Positions 24,401-34,149 of a DNA stretch of 64,000 bases are shown here, piece after piece (the first letter of the stretch is position 1; every line of letters begins with the position of its first letter). Both the position numbers and the translations under genes were made by a program. The stretch covers positions 126,813-190,812 of the forward strand of contig CABFPE010000147.1 in NCBI GenBank assembly GCA_900660155.1, read 5' to 3'. The notes under the pieces are model-generated. The model worked only from the letters and a program-made list of their open reading frames with translations, searched no databases and had not been told where the DNA came from. This DNA is from Hofstenia miamia. Taxonomy: Eukaryota; Xenacoelomorpha; Acoela; Hofsteniidae.

Positions 24401-27400
24401 TTAATTGCATATTAAATTTGATGTGAAAGTTATTTAAATCGCGCCATTGACCATTTATTTATCTTTTAACTAAACAATATTAATAGTAATAGGTTCATTC
24501 TGCTCCAAAAAGGGGGCCTTGCCCCACCCCCGTAGCTACGCCAGTGGTTTGTTTTCCAAATTAGTAAGAATTTCTGAGTAATTAATCACTTTAATTTGCA
24601 CATTTCTAATGTATATGCAGCAATAAGTTGCTTTGTGTTAAAAATATGCATCTAAAATATGCACCTAAAATATGACACAAAAATTCGAAATATATCATTT
24701 AAATATGCATCTATGCATTTATGCATATATATACTAAGCCTGTTCATGACAAAATGTAGTCGACAAAATTTATGTATCCCATCTACATCTATTTCTGGAC
24801 GCAGCCCCATTACCAAATTTAAGTGGTTTTCGACGTTTCTTGTTAAACTAAGCACTGCAACTCTGATGTTTTCAAACACTTAGTGTGGAAACGTAAAGAA
24901 ACTTCTGGTGACATTTACAAATCTGCTAAAATCATTTGTAAACTTAACTAGTAATCCCTTAAAAATTTTGAAGAAATGACTGCTTAGCTTTGGTCCAATC
25001 ACGGGTTTTTACACTCATAAGCCATTGATTTATATTTAAGCTGAACGGTTGATTGTCAAACACTTATTAGGCAAAATCGACGTTGTTTTATAATAATCAA
25101 GTTAAATATTTAATTTAATGATAGTAGCTCGTTAGTCCTTGACAATAATTTAGTCAGAAAGCGATTTGTCAAGCATGACGGTTTTGGCCTTGCAAGTCAC
25201 ACACTGTTCTAAGTTCTCTGTGAGGTTTGTTCCTTCCCAAGAATCAGATTGCGCATTGGTCAGCGGAATGAGTTCTAAGTGATATTTCGTAGCGAATTAT
25301 GTGGCAAGTTAAAGCATGTGACTAGGCCAAGAAAAATTTTCAGCAACAAAGAACGCCATTGATTTTCGATTAACTTTTGCCTAAAAATTTATGTTATCTC
25401 ATTGAATTTAAAATATTTTAAAAATGCCTTACACTAAGTCTCCAATATATTTAAGTAATTTGATAAAATGTGAATGCATTGCTCAAAGGAAAAGCAAAAA
25501 TTTATATTGAACTCTGTTCATCTAAATATGCGTATTTTTCATCAAAACACACATATTATAATTATAAAGACATTTCCTTATCACATGTGCAGTTTATACA
25601 TTTTATCGTTGATTAATTGGAATTCACTCTGCTAAGCAAATATCTAAAACATGAAAAATATGAAAACAGAAACTGTTAAAAGTAATATGGCTCTGAGACT
25701 ACTATCCAGACTGCCAAAATATTCTGTACAAATTGGCTTTCGATAATAACCGTTTCAGTTTGAATTTTTTTACCCTCACATATTGGTATTTTTGAAAAAC
25801 ATTTGGTGGCTTTGCTGTTTTCTTTAGCATTAACAGCTTGGTCTTATCTGTAATATTTGAAAGTTTTTGTTCCTCACAAAGGCTGAGATCTGATTTGACA
25901 ACTAATGCTATGATGAGTATACATGTACATCCAAAAAATGGTGGCTCGGGTCTGGAAAAACAGATCTGTACAATATTGGTAGTTTTTGCAGATCATGCAG
26001 TTAAATATTTGGAAATATATTTAAAATCAAGGCATTTTAAGAACATGGATTTAAGAACTAATTTTAAGATTATGAAAGAACAATGGAGGGAGGTGTTTTT
26101 AAAAAGGGGCAAAAATAAGTTAATTTCATCATTTTATTGTAATTACTTATCAGGTGTTTATATTAAAAAATCAGTCTATTCCTAATGGTAACCTAGTAGG
26201 TCGATAGCTATAATTGGAATACTAGCCACGTTGCGTCATTCAGAGTCAAACTAAGTCCTAGCCTGAGTTTAACTGATAATTACACCTTATCCACCTCCAG
26301 TGATATCCAATGTCTGATGTTGGTACGGTGGACAACAGACAGCAATTTATAGGAGTTGGCGGAAAAACTGCAAGTTTTCATATTGCATCAGATGGGCTTG
26401 CTTGAATTCTCCAGTAGATCTTTATAGTCTTTTAAAAATGGCTGCATCCAAGATAAATTGCATCTTGCACCTAGCATTAGAATCTATAAATCTAACCCAC
26501 ACACTGAGCAGCACTGAGAACAGCAAAAGACAAAAAAAATTGCGCTTGTTCACGGCGAATCGAATTTGTGCACAAAAGTACTAAGACAGGGATTTGAATT
26601 TACATTTAAATTTTGTAATAGGATTATTTAGATTGACTTTGCTTTGACAAATTGAGTTTTTTGACCTTACGGAATGGATGAACCTTGAAAAACTGTGGCA
26701 ATCTAGATCTAAGATTTTAAATTCTTGGAATGTAGGATAGATTTGCAAGTCGACGTCATAAGAACCATTAATCAGTTTGTTGAAGAACAGAAGATCTAGC
26801 AACTTCAGTTGAAGGTAAATTGGAAGAATACGTAAGTGGTTTAATTGATATATTGTGACATTCATCTAATGTAAGCACTCTGAAATCTCTTGAGGCGTTT
26901 CAGATTGAAGCTAGGAGAACCAGGAAGCAGAAATGTATAGTAGGTTAGATAAAATGAAGGATTTATAGAGAAACACTTTGTTTTGCGAGTTAAGAGTTTT
27001 TTTAATCTAAGTTGAAGGGTTTCAGTTTATTATTAATATGTAGAGAACAGTGGTTAATATTGTAGTGCGCTGATCTTTCACATTCGATGAGTCAGCGGGG
27101 TAGGGAGAACTTGAGTATAATTATTTGTCGAGGGTGAGAGAGCAACTGGAATTTAGAAATATTAAAACTAATTTCATTTTTTGACACACCAAGATTGTAA
27201 TATAGAGAAATTCGAGTTTAAAGCAGCAATATTCGAGTCTGTAATCATAAGATAATTTGCAAACAATCAAGGTAAGCTTTCTATACAAATTTCAGGGAAA
27301 TCATCAATAAATATAAGAAACTGTAAAAGCCCAAGGACCGAACCTTGTGTGTCTAGGATGGAGGGAAAATCAGTTCATTATTTTCAAAAATAGCCTACTT

Positions 27401-30400
27401 CTAAAACAACACAATTTCCAAGTTTTTATGTAGTTTCTATTTTGACTCTGCCCTACTTTTACATTCAAGGAGAAAATTGCGAATTCCTCTAAATATTCAA
27501 TTTTACAGTTATGACCTCGTGCTGTACACCATTTTGCAGCGCTTTAAAAAACGAAGAAAAGCCATATACACTTTCTCAGGTTTTCCTTATTTCCCTTGCC
27601 AAGATATGCGGTTAAATTACATTCAACAGTTGAATGACATAACAGTGAAGTGAGGAAACCCATAGAAAGTTCATATAAGTTTTCTTAGCTTTTTCAAGCT
27701 CTACAAAATGGTGTACAGCATGAGGCCATAACTACAAAATTGAGTGAGTACTTTGCAATTTTGCTCCCTTGCAAGTAACAATAAGAGGTAGCCAGCACAG
27801 TTAGGATGGCAACTACATAAAAACTTGAAAAAATATTTTTTTGAAGTAGAGGCAACTTTTTAGAATCCGTTTTCCCAAATTCAAAAAAACTTTTTTTACT
27901 CCATTCTATTGTGCGGACTCACTAGTGATTGGGAACCGACCAGAATGACTATTGTTTATAATGACGACCTGCAGGGACAACTGAACAGAAAGGGCGCAAC
28001 TACAACAAATAGTGTGAAATAATTTAGAGGCCATTTATTCTAGGCACTACTAACTGTCACACAAAACCTTTTCTTTATTTAACAAAATGTCATTAAATTC
28101 AAGGACAAAACCTTTCAAAAAGTATTAGCCAAACGGAAAAAACCCCTCTTCTTAATCCAAACTGAAAATCACCGAAATCGAAAATACATTAGAAACACTT
28201 GACTAAAGCACATCCGCAATCACAATGCTTGGCAACATAAAGCTCAAATGTCTGAAAATTTCATATATCTTTTAGAGATAGCGCAATGCTGTGAAAATTG
28301 GCCTATAATGCTCAATACATCACATAAGAAACAATGTATCAATACCATAATCACAAAATAGAATAGCTGTTTTATATTTTTCTGGCCTTTCTCTACAATC
28401 CTTAAAGCATACTGCGAGTTACTCTTTATTATTGAGCAATAGAATTACTTAATTTTCTGCATTAAACACTCTATTCAGTAGCAGCTGCTAGTGAGCATAT
28501 AAATGTTTGAGAAGGTTTGAAGTTTTCACTTTCATTCCAGTCTTTTGGATAAGTTTCATGAAAGCTATCAAGTGCACTCATTTCCCAAACAACCTTCTAC
28601 TGCTTATGGTTTCGAAAACAACAGACACTTTGCCTGATTGTTGGTCCTATCTTTTGAAACTTTCACAATTTTGACTGTTATGCATCAAGAATCAATTCCT
28701 CTGAAAGATAAAACAAATTGCCTAAAGTCTTACACAATACAGCTACCTGGATTTGACGTTGAGGATAAGAATAAAGCAATTGAAGTAGTTTCAAGTCGTG
28801 TCTAGCTGCGTGTGGAGCAAGTAGCGCCAAGAATTAAACCTTATATTTCAAGCATTGCTAAAACAGTTGTCGATATGTCGCAATTCGTTCACCTCTGCGA
28901 TTTCAAGATTGTGTAGAGTCACTCGGGGACTTTTCGTGATTATTATTTGCCATTTTAATTGTACTGACGTCAGTATGACGTAATGATTTATTTCTAGTTT
29001 AGTTTTACGAAAGCTGTTTCATGTACCCTCGAATGGTGCTAATTATATTGCTCAAATTTAATTGCCAGGGAAATTGATGACATGACTATCTTGTGATTGA
29101 TTTTGATTGTAAACAAAGACAGGTAATAACTTGAATTGTATAAATTGAGAAACAATGTTGAGAACGGTTAATAGAGTTTATCTAGCCTAAACTTGTACTC
29201 TACCTTCGTATTTACTTTATTTCTAGTTTGCTACAAAAATGATTGTGTAAGCAAGGCGACAATTTGGGAGTACTTTCCTCAAATACGGGGCGACACGTAG
29301 CTTCTAGAGATCTTTTAGAGATTATCTAGCCCAAATTGTGGTCCATTTAGGTTACGGATATGGATATGTATAAGGAAATAATAAATCTCTCGTTCTATCT
29401 GCAACACGTACATGCACCTATAAATGAATACACTGTGATGATATTATACCAGTTGGTTAGCACGAATTGCATGGTAACTACATGCTACTATTTAGTGAGC
29501 TGAGAGATAACAATGAAAATGAGATGTTTATTACTTTTTGAGATAGATAATAAATTTTGAGACATCTAAGGTAGCACCGTTTATTAAGGTTAAGCACTTC
29601 TCTTTTTGGATAGCACTTGGGCTGGAAGCCATACGAATTGGTCATCTTGGATTTTACCTAAGAAGTAGTAGTTACTTGGATGAATTACCAACCTTCTGCA
29701 GAGTCAATTAGTTAGTTATTGTAATTATAATTCCAGCCCGCGATTCTACAATTGAACTGAGATCAAAATAGGTAAATTTAAGATCTTGAAATTATGGGGA
29801 AATCGAAATTTGTAGAGTGTCGACTGCATCACGCCATTAAACCCACTGTAAACATAAACATAATCATGATTTGCACCACTAACTGGATCTTTAATGGCAG
29901 CATGTCCAATTGTAGGGCGGAAAACACCTTTAGATATTCCTAAATTTTAAAAATTAAACAAAATTTCTGGTTTTGATGTTAAAACAAAAATAATCAATAA
30001 CTTACAAACGACTTAAAAAGTTTAATATTTATTTATATTATAATTGCATTGATAAAGTAATCGCATTTATACTAGAGCAACCAAAAGTTAATAAAATAAA
30101 TATTTAACTACAAACTCTAATTGCTGCCACAACTGCAAAAATAAATTTTAAATGTTTGGGTAAATCTTAATTCAAAACTGATTAGGTTAACAAAAAGTTA
30201 ATATTTATTATTAAGGTTAATACAGTTAATAATCGGTTTTGAAGTTAATATTAATAATATTGTTTATAACAAATTTCAAATTATTGATTAAATAAATCAG
30301 CAGGGTAAAGAATTTGTGCTAACCATCCTAAATATTATGGGGTATAAGTAGCATGACCTTGAGCTTACATTGATAATAATGTATTAATTATCTGCATGTG

Positions 30401-33337
30401 ATTGTAATGAATGCTAGAATTTATTAGTGAAAGCCACTTATGGGATCATGATTTTAAACAACAACGATTCACTTAAGCCCATGCTACACGAACAACTTTT
30501 GTCGCCAATTTTTGTTGGCTAACGAAAATCATTCGTGTAGTACCCCTCTTCCACAACTAAAATCGGGAGTAATTATCTACACCTTTTCCAATTAAATTAG
30601 CACAACTAACATTTAAATTGTCACAACTAACATTTCATTTGTCACAACTAACATTAAGATTGGCACAACTAACATTTAAATTACCACAACTAACATTCAA
30701 TTTGGCACAACTAACTTTTAATTTGTCACAATTGTAAATCATAAATTTAATTACTAATCTTTATTTTTTAGGGGTATTAAAATATCTTTTCCACTTAATT
30801 GGCAGGGTTTTTTAAATTTGAACTTCGTGTTCAAAAATTAGAATGTTTTTTTTTTAAATTATGTCTGACAAATGTTTGTTGGTGTGGGTGCCATAGTCTC
30901 TTTTGATACCCTAACCCTGACCCAAACCCCAAATGCACAAGGTGATCCATATAAAATCAAAGGATTTATGAAAAAAAAATTATTTTTGTTAAAGAATATA
31001 CAAAAAAGTACAAAACCTTTCAAACACAGTTAAAGGTGTTCGAAATGATCTTGAGACGTTTTATCCAACCTGCAGTAGCCATTCATACGGTTTCTTGACT
31101 GATATTATTCCATGCATCTGTTAGGAACTGTTTAAGTTCATCAACTGTATACACTTCACAGCGTGCTACCTGTACGGCTTGCAGTAATATTACCAAAATT
31201 GCGTAGTCCATTGCTATTCAGATCAGGGTTTTTTGAAAGTCATGTGACAGTTTCTTTAGCAGTGTGTGACTTAGCACCATCCTGTTGCCAAACCCAAACA
31301 TCACCATCCATAATTTCGTTTATGTCATTAAACACAGCAGTACACATCTCAGTACAATAAGTTCTTTGATTAATGGTTTTCTTTCTCCTTCTTGATAGGG
31401 CAATATTATCTTGTCCTTCTTCAGCTCCTTCTATAAACCGCAGTTGAGGCTTGCCTTTCCATGATACTACCTCATACATTATTACGGATGGTTGTTGGCG
31501 ATCAATATCAACCAACAATTCTGCATTTGCAATATCTGTTTTTTCTGTTACATCTCGGCAGGGTTGGCATGTTTTAAACACGACCTGTTTAAACCATGTT
31601 TTAAACATTGTTTAAAACAAATGTTTTGCAATGTTTTTTTAAATTTTATTTTTTCAAATTTATTGAAACTTTATTGAAAGTTTTAAAATAAATTTTGAGT
31701 TTTTGTCCGTTCGTACTTTCATTACCGATTTTCTACCGCAAAAACCTTACGTTTTGTTTACGTGTATGCAACGAAAAATAACTGTTAAGTTTATCATAAT
31801 TCAATGTTTGGTACTGTATGAATTTTCAAGAAATTTTAATACATTGAAGTTTGCTTGTTTAAGATAAAAAAAACATTTTTTCACACGTTTCAAGCGTTTT
31901 TTTCTAAAAAAAAATACACTTTTTGCCAACCCTGCCACTCGGTATATGCCTTCATTCTGAGCATATGCGTCAATTATTGAATACAAACGCTCATTTCTAA
32001 ATAATTTCGTTTTATGTGAGAATCATGCTGTAGAACACGCCAAGCTTGACTCGTTTGAGAGAGCAATGTCTTTAATCATCAGTAAACAAAAACCGACAGT
32101 CTTGTAATAAGACTCAACATTGGACTAGTTTTTGAAAGAATCTGCTAAACAAATCTGAAGGATGTAAATGTCGCGCGATATTTTTCAGGTGAGTGAAAGG
32201 AAAAACTACCACCATAAGCAACGTACAAACGAGCTTGTTTTTTTACCTTATCAGTTCTCTCTGTTACTCTGCGATCCTTAAAACATGACTATTACATTAA
32301 ATTTCCATAAGGCGGTTAATACTTGCTTTAAGATGGAAAAGCCTACAAATGTATAAATTTCTGTATTTTAGAATACATTTTGTTTATATGATTACAATTA
32401 CCCTTTAGTATGATGCTATGGTAAGTTGTAAAAGTTTTACATTATTTACAGTAAGGGCTTTTGAGTGCTTTAAAAAATACGATCTTGTAGTTTTCATTTT
32501 ACTATTACATGGGTGAATTTTCATTAATCTCCTAAAATATTGTATGCCTGTCGAATGTTACTTAACAAGATATTCAATATTATCCAGAGGTGGTAAATTT
32601 AATTTTTAGAAGATCGACAAATGGAAATTAGTATCTGATTTTACCTTTGGATCACCACTGGGTAATCTCGCCTCTGCAATGGGGTTTTTGGCAGGTGCTT
32701 CAAAGTATCTGCAAGAAGCTTGTTTTTCACTCGCCCGAAATCTTGCACTTTCTTATCATATCAACTGTATGGGCGATCGCTCCTTCGTAAGTAATGATAT
32801 ATTTATAGAAACAAGAAACAGTCTATTTTATTCAAGAATCGGATCATTTTTATAAAGTTGAATGTATACTATTTTTTAAATTTAGCGCTTTTGTATACTA
32901 ATTACATATGTCTAATAAATATTCACTACAAAATGGGATTTTCCACGTGTTTCCCTAATTGGTCATTAAGCATGTTTAGTTGTAAAAAATTAAAGAAATT
33001 GCTCATTGACATTCATTTTATTGAATATGGCCTAATTACCCTATTAGATGTATGTGCATGTATATGTACTTCTCTATATAAAAAATTAGTCAATTTTTGA
33101 CCTTGATTTTTATTCCATCTTACGTATGTTTAGCAATTAATTTCTTTGCAAAGATTGGTATCAGAATCTTTATATCCTGACGGTAGGACGTTTTCGTCAT
33201 CAGAAGAAGCTACAATCACAAGCTATACAACAAAAATTAATTGTGTGTACGTAGAGAAAGGGAGAAAACAGCTTTCTGCATTTGTGGATTGTCCCGCTCA
33301 TGAATCATTACATAAACTGTTTAGTGCTTTAAAATAA
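15352..33337 (+). CDS. PDSS2: Decaprenyl/polyprenyl diphosphate synthase subunit 2
   Basis: Six-exon gene: 15352-15441, 15485-15698, 16828-16930, 17226-17445, 32610-32786, 33134-33337, giving 335 codons (human PDSS2 has 399). All introns are GT/AG and exon phases agree (0, 1, 2, 0, 0). PDSS2 pairs with PDSS1 in mitochondria to make the polyprenyl tail of ubiquinone; it has the prenyltransferase fold without the Asp-rich catalytic motifs. Visible matches to the family: AEKLV and LRCLLNDDF, QHPLRSALKNT, FILLISRLLES, MAEMIYLAGSIHR, KVAVLIGDYLFAQ, ISEISRGVF, an LARNLALSYHIN helix and a C-terminal GRKQLSAF block. No DDxxD is present, as expected for subunit 2. The region around exon 6 is shorter than in human, so a small exon between 32787 and 33133 could have been missed. 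Intron 4 is 15.2 kb and full of transposons. Confidence 0.85.
15442..15484 (+). other. 43-nt intron
   Basis: GT at 15442 and AG at 15483-15484, AT-rich. It is needed to keep the frame from AEKL to VSGDFLGLRC. Introns this small are usual in nematodes and some other invertebrates. Confidence 0.8.
15485..15698 (+). CDS. PDSS2: PDSS2 exon 2
   Basis: Residues 31-101. Contains LRCLLNDDF, QISTNQHPLRSALKNT and SLFILLISRLLESK, corresponding in order to the conserved LRCLL, QHPLL and LVVLLISK blocks of PDSS2. It ends in phase 1 before gtagtt. Confidence 0.88.
15891..16720 (+). repeat. Three dispersed 22-bp GTGGTAC palindromes
   Basis: Near-palindromes built on GTGGTACA...TGTACCAC lie at 15891-15912, 16361-16382 and 16699-16720, all within PDSS2 intron 2. 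Two are followed by CAAAACG/CAAAACC. Both the palindromes and flanking bases are shared, which suggests ends of a small repeat family or a protein-binding site; neither is proven. Confidence 0.7.
16828..16930 (+). CDS. PDSS2: PDSS2 exon 3
   Basis: Acceptor tttttag at 16821-16827, donor gtgagt at 16931. It encodes the segment with HQFAEMAEMIYLAGSIHR, matching the SLAEITELIHIALLVHRG helix of the family; in catalytic relatives this is where the first Asp-rich motif begins. Confidence 0.88.
17226..17445 (+). CDS. PDSS2: PDSS2 exon 4
   Basis: Acceptor cccacgtcag, donor gtattt at 17446. It encodes FQNANKVAVLIGDYLFAQ and VSAAISEISRGVF, the GDxLxA and (L/I)xxG(V/E) blocks of trans-prenyl synthases. 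The open frame reads into the intron for a few codons and then stops at a TGA, which confirms the need for a splice. Confidence 0.9.
17895..18075. other. GC-rich, hairpin-rich island in an AT-rich intron
   Basis: Unlike its surroundings this stretch is GC-rich. It contains CCGATA/TATCGG (17895-17911, 5-base loop), an 11-bp perfect stem formed by 17934-17944 and 17977-17987, and GGTCC...GGACC at about 18025-18059. No coding sense was found on either strand. It could be a structured RNA, a transposon end (the hAT remnant starts just right of it) or foreign DNA. Confidence 0.6.
18191..19811 (-). pseudogene. hAT-like transposase remnant
   Basis: Four - strand blocks in broken frames. 19811-19536 includes TRAFALISLPLNVF and LGKIMKLGTLPDWK, like the segment after the BED zinc finger of hAT transposases. 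19411-19103 includes FQPDTC-like text (YQPDTCNAMVAMARVFHSLV) and an acidic stretch followed by DVAHICL. 18733-18419 includes IDRRFKSFSQSQLAATLLNP, similar to the LDPRFK region before the hAT dimerisation domain. Multiple stops and frameshifts. The LINE beginning at about 19815 appears to interrupt its N-terminus. Family assignment rests on motif resemblance only. Confidence 0.5.
19857..20593 (+). pseudogene. LINE A ORF1, one frameshift
   Basis: The N-terminus (19857 to about 20060) reads MPSMSLSDLKNLSDAQFASA and a helical segment; the C-terminus (from about 20078) continues in another frame with a Pro/Ser-rich linker, then AHIYVGRFAASVSTSDVADH, an RRM-like start, and ends RPRRRNAPRRD. The two parts together match the usual ORF1 architecture of CR1-type LINEs (coil, low-complexity linker, RRM, basic tail). 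Frame change lies between 20040 and 20078. Confidence 0.75.
20660..23483 (+). pseudogene. LINE A ORF2: endonuclease and reverse transcriptase, broken
   Basis: Endonuclease domain 20672-21427: DFIFITETWLD, RHGGVLIASR, VCGDFNLPNVCW and LSDHSFV, all catalytic blocks of the apurinic endonuclease family. An in-frame TAA at 21428 interrupts the linker, after which the same frame resumes. RT: SYRPIAILSRLSIIFERLV (about 22146), then a frameshift near 22255. In the next frame come FLDISKAFDRLP (motif A), GAPQGSVF (motif B) and LLYVDDTAIF (motif C, catalytic Asp pair) and the thumb, to a stop at 23481-23483. Only one stop and one frameshift break a roughly 930-codon protein. Confidence 0.9.
23569..26390. 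other. Intron sequence, no gene seen
   Basis: AT-rich part of the large PDSS2 intron. It contains a short (ATCA)n tract near 24322-24341 and an open frame at 25838-26185 without recognisable motifs. Confidence 0.5.
26400..27400 (-). pseudogene. LINE reverse-transcriptase fragment (family D)
   Basis: Read on the - strand in broken frames. From 27370 leftward: a QGSVLGLL-type motif B, FLIFIDDFPE, then NYLMITDS where a YADD-type motif C would be. Around 26900 is SFNLKRLKRFQSAYIR. An open stretch at 26865-26581 contains HLRILPIYLQLKLLDLLFFN, the conserved C-terminal thumb/tail of CR1/Jockey RTs. 5' parts are absent. It differs from LINEs A, B and C in this window. Confidence 0.7.
27498..27743. 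repeat. Foldback (inverted-repeat) element
   Basis: About 246 bases forming an imperfect hairpin: the left arm has GCTGTACACCATTTTG (27521-27536) and the right arm the mirror CAAAATGGTGTACAGC (27706-27721), with pairing extending on both sides. Looks like a small MITE. No coding potential. Confidence 0.75.
27744..28911. other. Intron sequence, no gene seen
   Basis: AT-rich, without recognisable coding regions or transposon ends up to the solo LTR. Confidence 0.5.
28912..29750 (+). mobile_element. Solo LTR of the Ty3/gypsy family at 55.8-64 kb
   Basis: 839 bases from TGTAGAGTC to ATTCTACA, with the 6-bp inverted termini TGTAGA/TCTACA. It aligns along its whole length with the reverse complement of 55837-56761, with many substitutions and indels. 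It is flanked on both sides by ATTG (28908-28911 and 29751-29754), a 4-bp target duplication. No internal gag or pol sequence adjoins, so it is the product of LTR-LTR recombination. Confidence 0.88.
30484..30540. repeat. 57-nt imperfect hairpin
   Basis: CTACACGAA (30484-30492) pairs with TTCGTGTAG (30532-30540), and GCCAA (30504-30508) with TTGGC (30515-30519) in the same fold. Could be a MITE core or a small-RNA precursor. It is followed 60 bases later by the 21-bp minisatellite. Confidence 0.6.
30601..30732 (+). repeat. 21-bp minisatellite, about 6.3 copies
   Basis: CACAACTAACATT starts at 30601, 30622, 30643, 30664 and 30685, and CACAACTAAC and CACAA at 30706 and 30727: an exact 21-base period with the variable part after the core. 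A degenerate unit may precede 30601. Confidence 0.92.
31020..32220 (-). pseudogene. Mariner-like DDE transposase, broken and interrupted
   Basis: Right to left: LYSIIDAYAQNEGIYRV (31986 region), then a 376-bp insertion, then TDIANAELLVDID, VVSWKGKPQLRFIEGA and VWVWQQDGAKSHTAKETV, with the second catalytic Asp in QQDGA (about 31290). A further frame carries NPDLN..DYAI (about 31190), where the third Asp lies, and VDELKQFLTDAWNNIS (about 31110). Stops and frameshifts are frequent. Terminal inverted repeats of this older element could not be assigned. Confidence 0.8.
31559..31934. mobile_element. hAT-like MITE inserted in the mariner transposase
   Basis: Perfect 11-bp terminal inverted repeats CAGGGTTGGCA (31559-31569) and TGCCAACCCTG (31924-31934). 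Flanking octamers CATCTCGG and CCACTCGG agree at 6 of 8 positions, fitting the 8-bp target duplication of hAT elements. The interior is AT-rich with repeated GTTTTAAAC-like motifs and no transposase. Confidence 0.85.
32610..32786 (+). CDS. PDSS2: PDSS2 exon 5
   Basis: Acceptor aatttttag, donor gtaagt at 32787. 59 codons in phase 0, directly continuing exon 4. Contains KWKLVSDFTFGSPLGNLASA and FSLARNLALSYHINC, matching WKEQTFLSHGALLAKS and the YGKHMAMSHKIN helix of PDSS2. This exon and exon 6 lie 15 kb beyond exon 4 and would be missed by short-intron gene models. Confidence 0.85.
33134..33337 (+). CDS. PDSS2: PDSS2 exon 6 (C-terminus)
   Basis: The acceptor tgtttag at 33127-33133 is the one that keeps phase 0; it gives QLISLQRLVSESLYPDGRTF and onward to GRKQLSAF, HKLFSALK and a TAA at 33335-33337. 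Similarity to PDSS2 C-termini is modest (KxLxA followed by an ALxxIV-type helix), so the exon is inferred from position, phase and weak similarity. Confidence 0.68.
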   Translation, partial: QLISLQRLVSESLYPDGRTFSSSEEATITSYTTKINCVYVEKGRKQLSAFVDCPAHESLHKLFSALK

Positions 33338-33930
33338 TTAATTCTTGATTAAATTTTCGAATATATCTTTATAAATATTTAATTAGCTTGTGCTAATTTT
33401 TTTATCACGTAATTATTGCTAGATATATTTAGGTTTGTTTTTATCAATATTTTATATAATGATTTTTATGGCGTTTAAATAATTTTAATGATATAAGCAC
33501 ATAATCTTGTTTTATTCTATCTGCGGTTCTAATTTAACTTTAATATATGTTTGTGTGCAAAATTGTTGTGTTCTAGGAATATAAAATGCATGTCGTAGTT
33601 TAAGTGATTAATTTTTGTTTGTATAAGTTATAAATTATAATATATTTTCACAATCGAAATAATGATAGTATCAGTCGTATAAATTTATGCATGTATCTCA
33701 ATCTCATTAAGAATTATGGAAAATATGGCTAGACTCAATTCTCAATTTAACATCATATTCACTTTTAATATTTATGGTTAAAGTTTCTTAAAGTAGTATA
33801 AAAATTCAAATGCTATCGCTAATAACTCACTTTCTTTCATATATTTAATTCTAATTATTCTTAACTCAAAATTCAATATTACCTGTGTTACAGAAACCTT
33901 ACCTATATATAAACGTAATTTAGGAAACAG
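33338..33930. other. 3' flank of PDSS2, no gene seen
   Basis: Very AT-rich. No clear AATAAA polyadenylation signal directly after the stop; no coding region. Confidence 0.5.
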
Positions 33931-33931
33931 C

Positions 33932-34126
33932 ATGAATACATGCAAGATATTTAAAAAATGGATTTTTATTAAAACAACAAAACATTCTTTATTCTACTTT
34001 CCAATACTAACAATAATGTTACTTATATCCGGCATCGAGATTAATCCCGGGCCTTCCAAAGCTGATAATATTTATGAATACTCAGAATTATCAAAAATAA
34101 TGCATTCAACTAATTGGCAAATATAA
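33932..34126 (+). pseudogene. LINE B N-terminus with 2A-like motif
   Basis: 65-codon frame starting at an ATG, with a hydrophobic stretch (LFYFPILTIMLLISG) followed by IEINPGP (about 34037-34057). Ribosome-skipping 2A peptides have the consensus D(V/I)ExNPGP, and such sequences are known at the N-termini of several CR1-type LINEs. Here the Asp position is Gly (GGC instead of GAC), which would be expected to weaken skipping. The frame ends at 34124-34126; the endonuclease that should follow is deleted. Confidence 0.7.
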
Positions 34127-34149
34127 CACCATTATTTAAAAGAAATGAT

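Noticed and set aside
25838-26185. 115-codon + strand frame as a possible host gene
   Set aside because: No recognisable domain, no splice evidence, AT-driven composition.
30601-30732. Regularly spaced repeats suggestive of a CRISPR array
   Set aside because: Period is 21 bp with no unique spacers, and the surroundings are eukaryotic; it is a minisatellite.
30907-30936. CCCTAACCCTGACCC resembling telomeric repeat
   Set aside because: Only two imperfect units; no array.
32858-33100. 80-codon frame between PDSS2 exons 5 and 6 as an additional exon
   Set aside because: No resemblance to the missing PDSS2 segment and exons 5 and 6 already join in phase 0.
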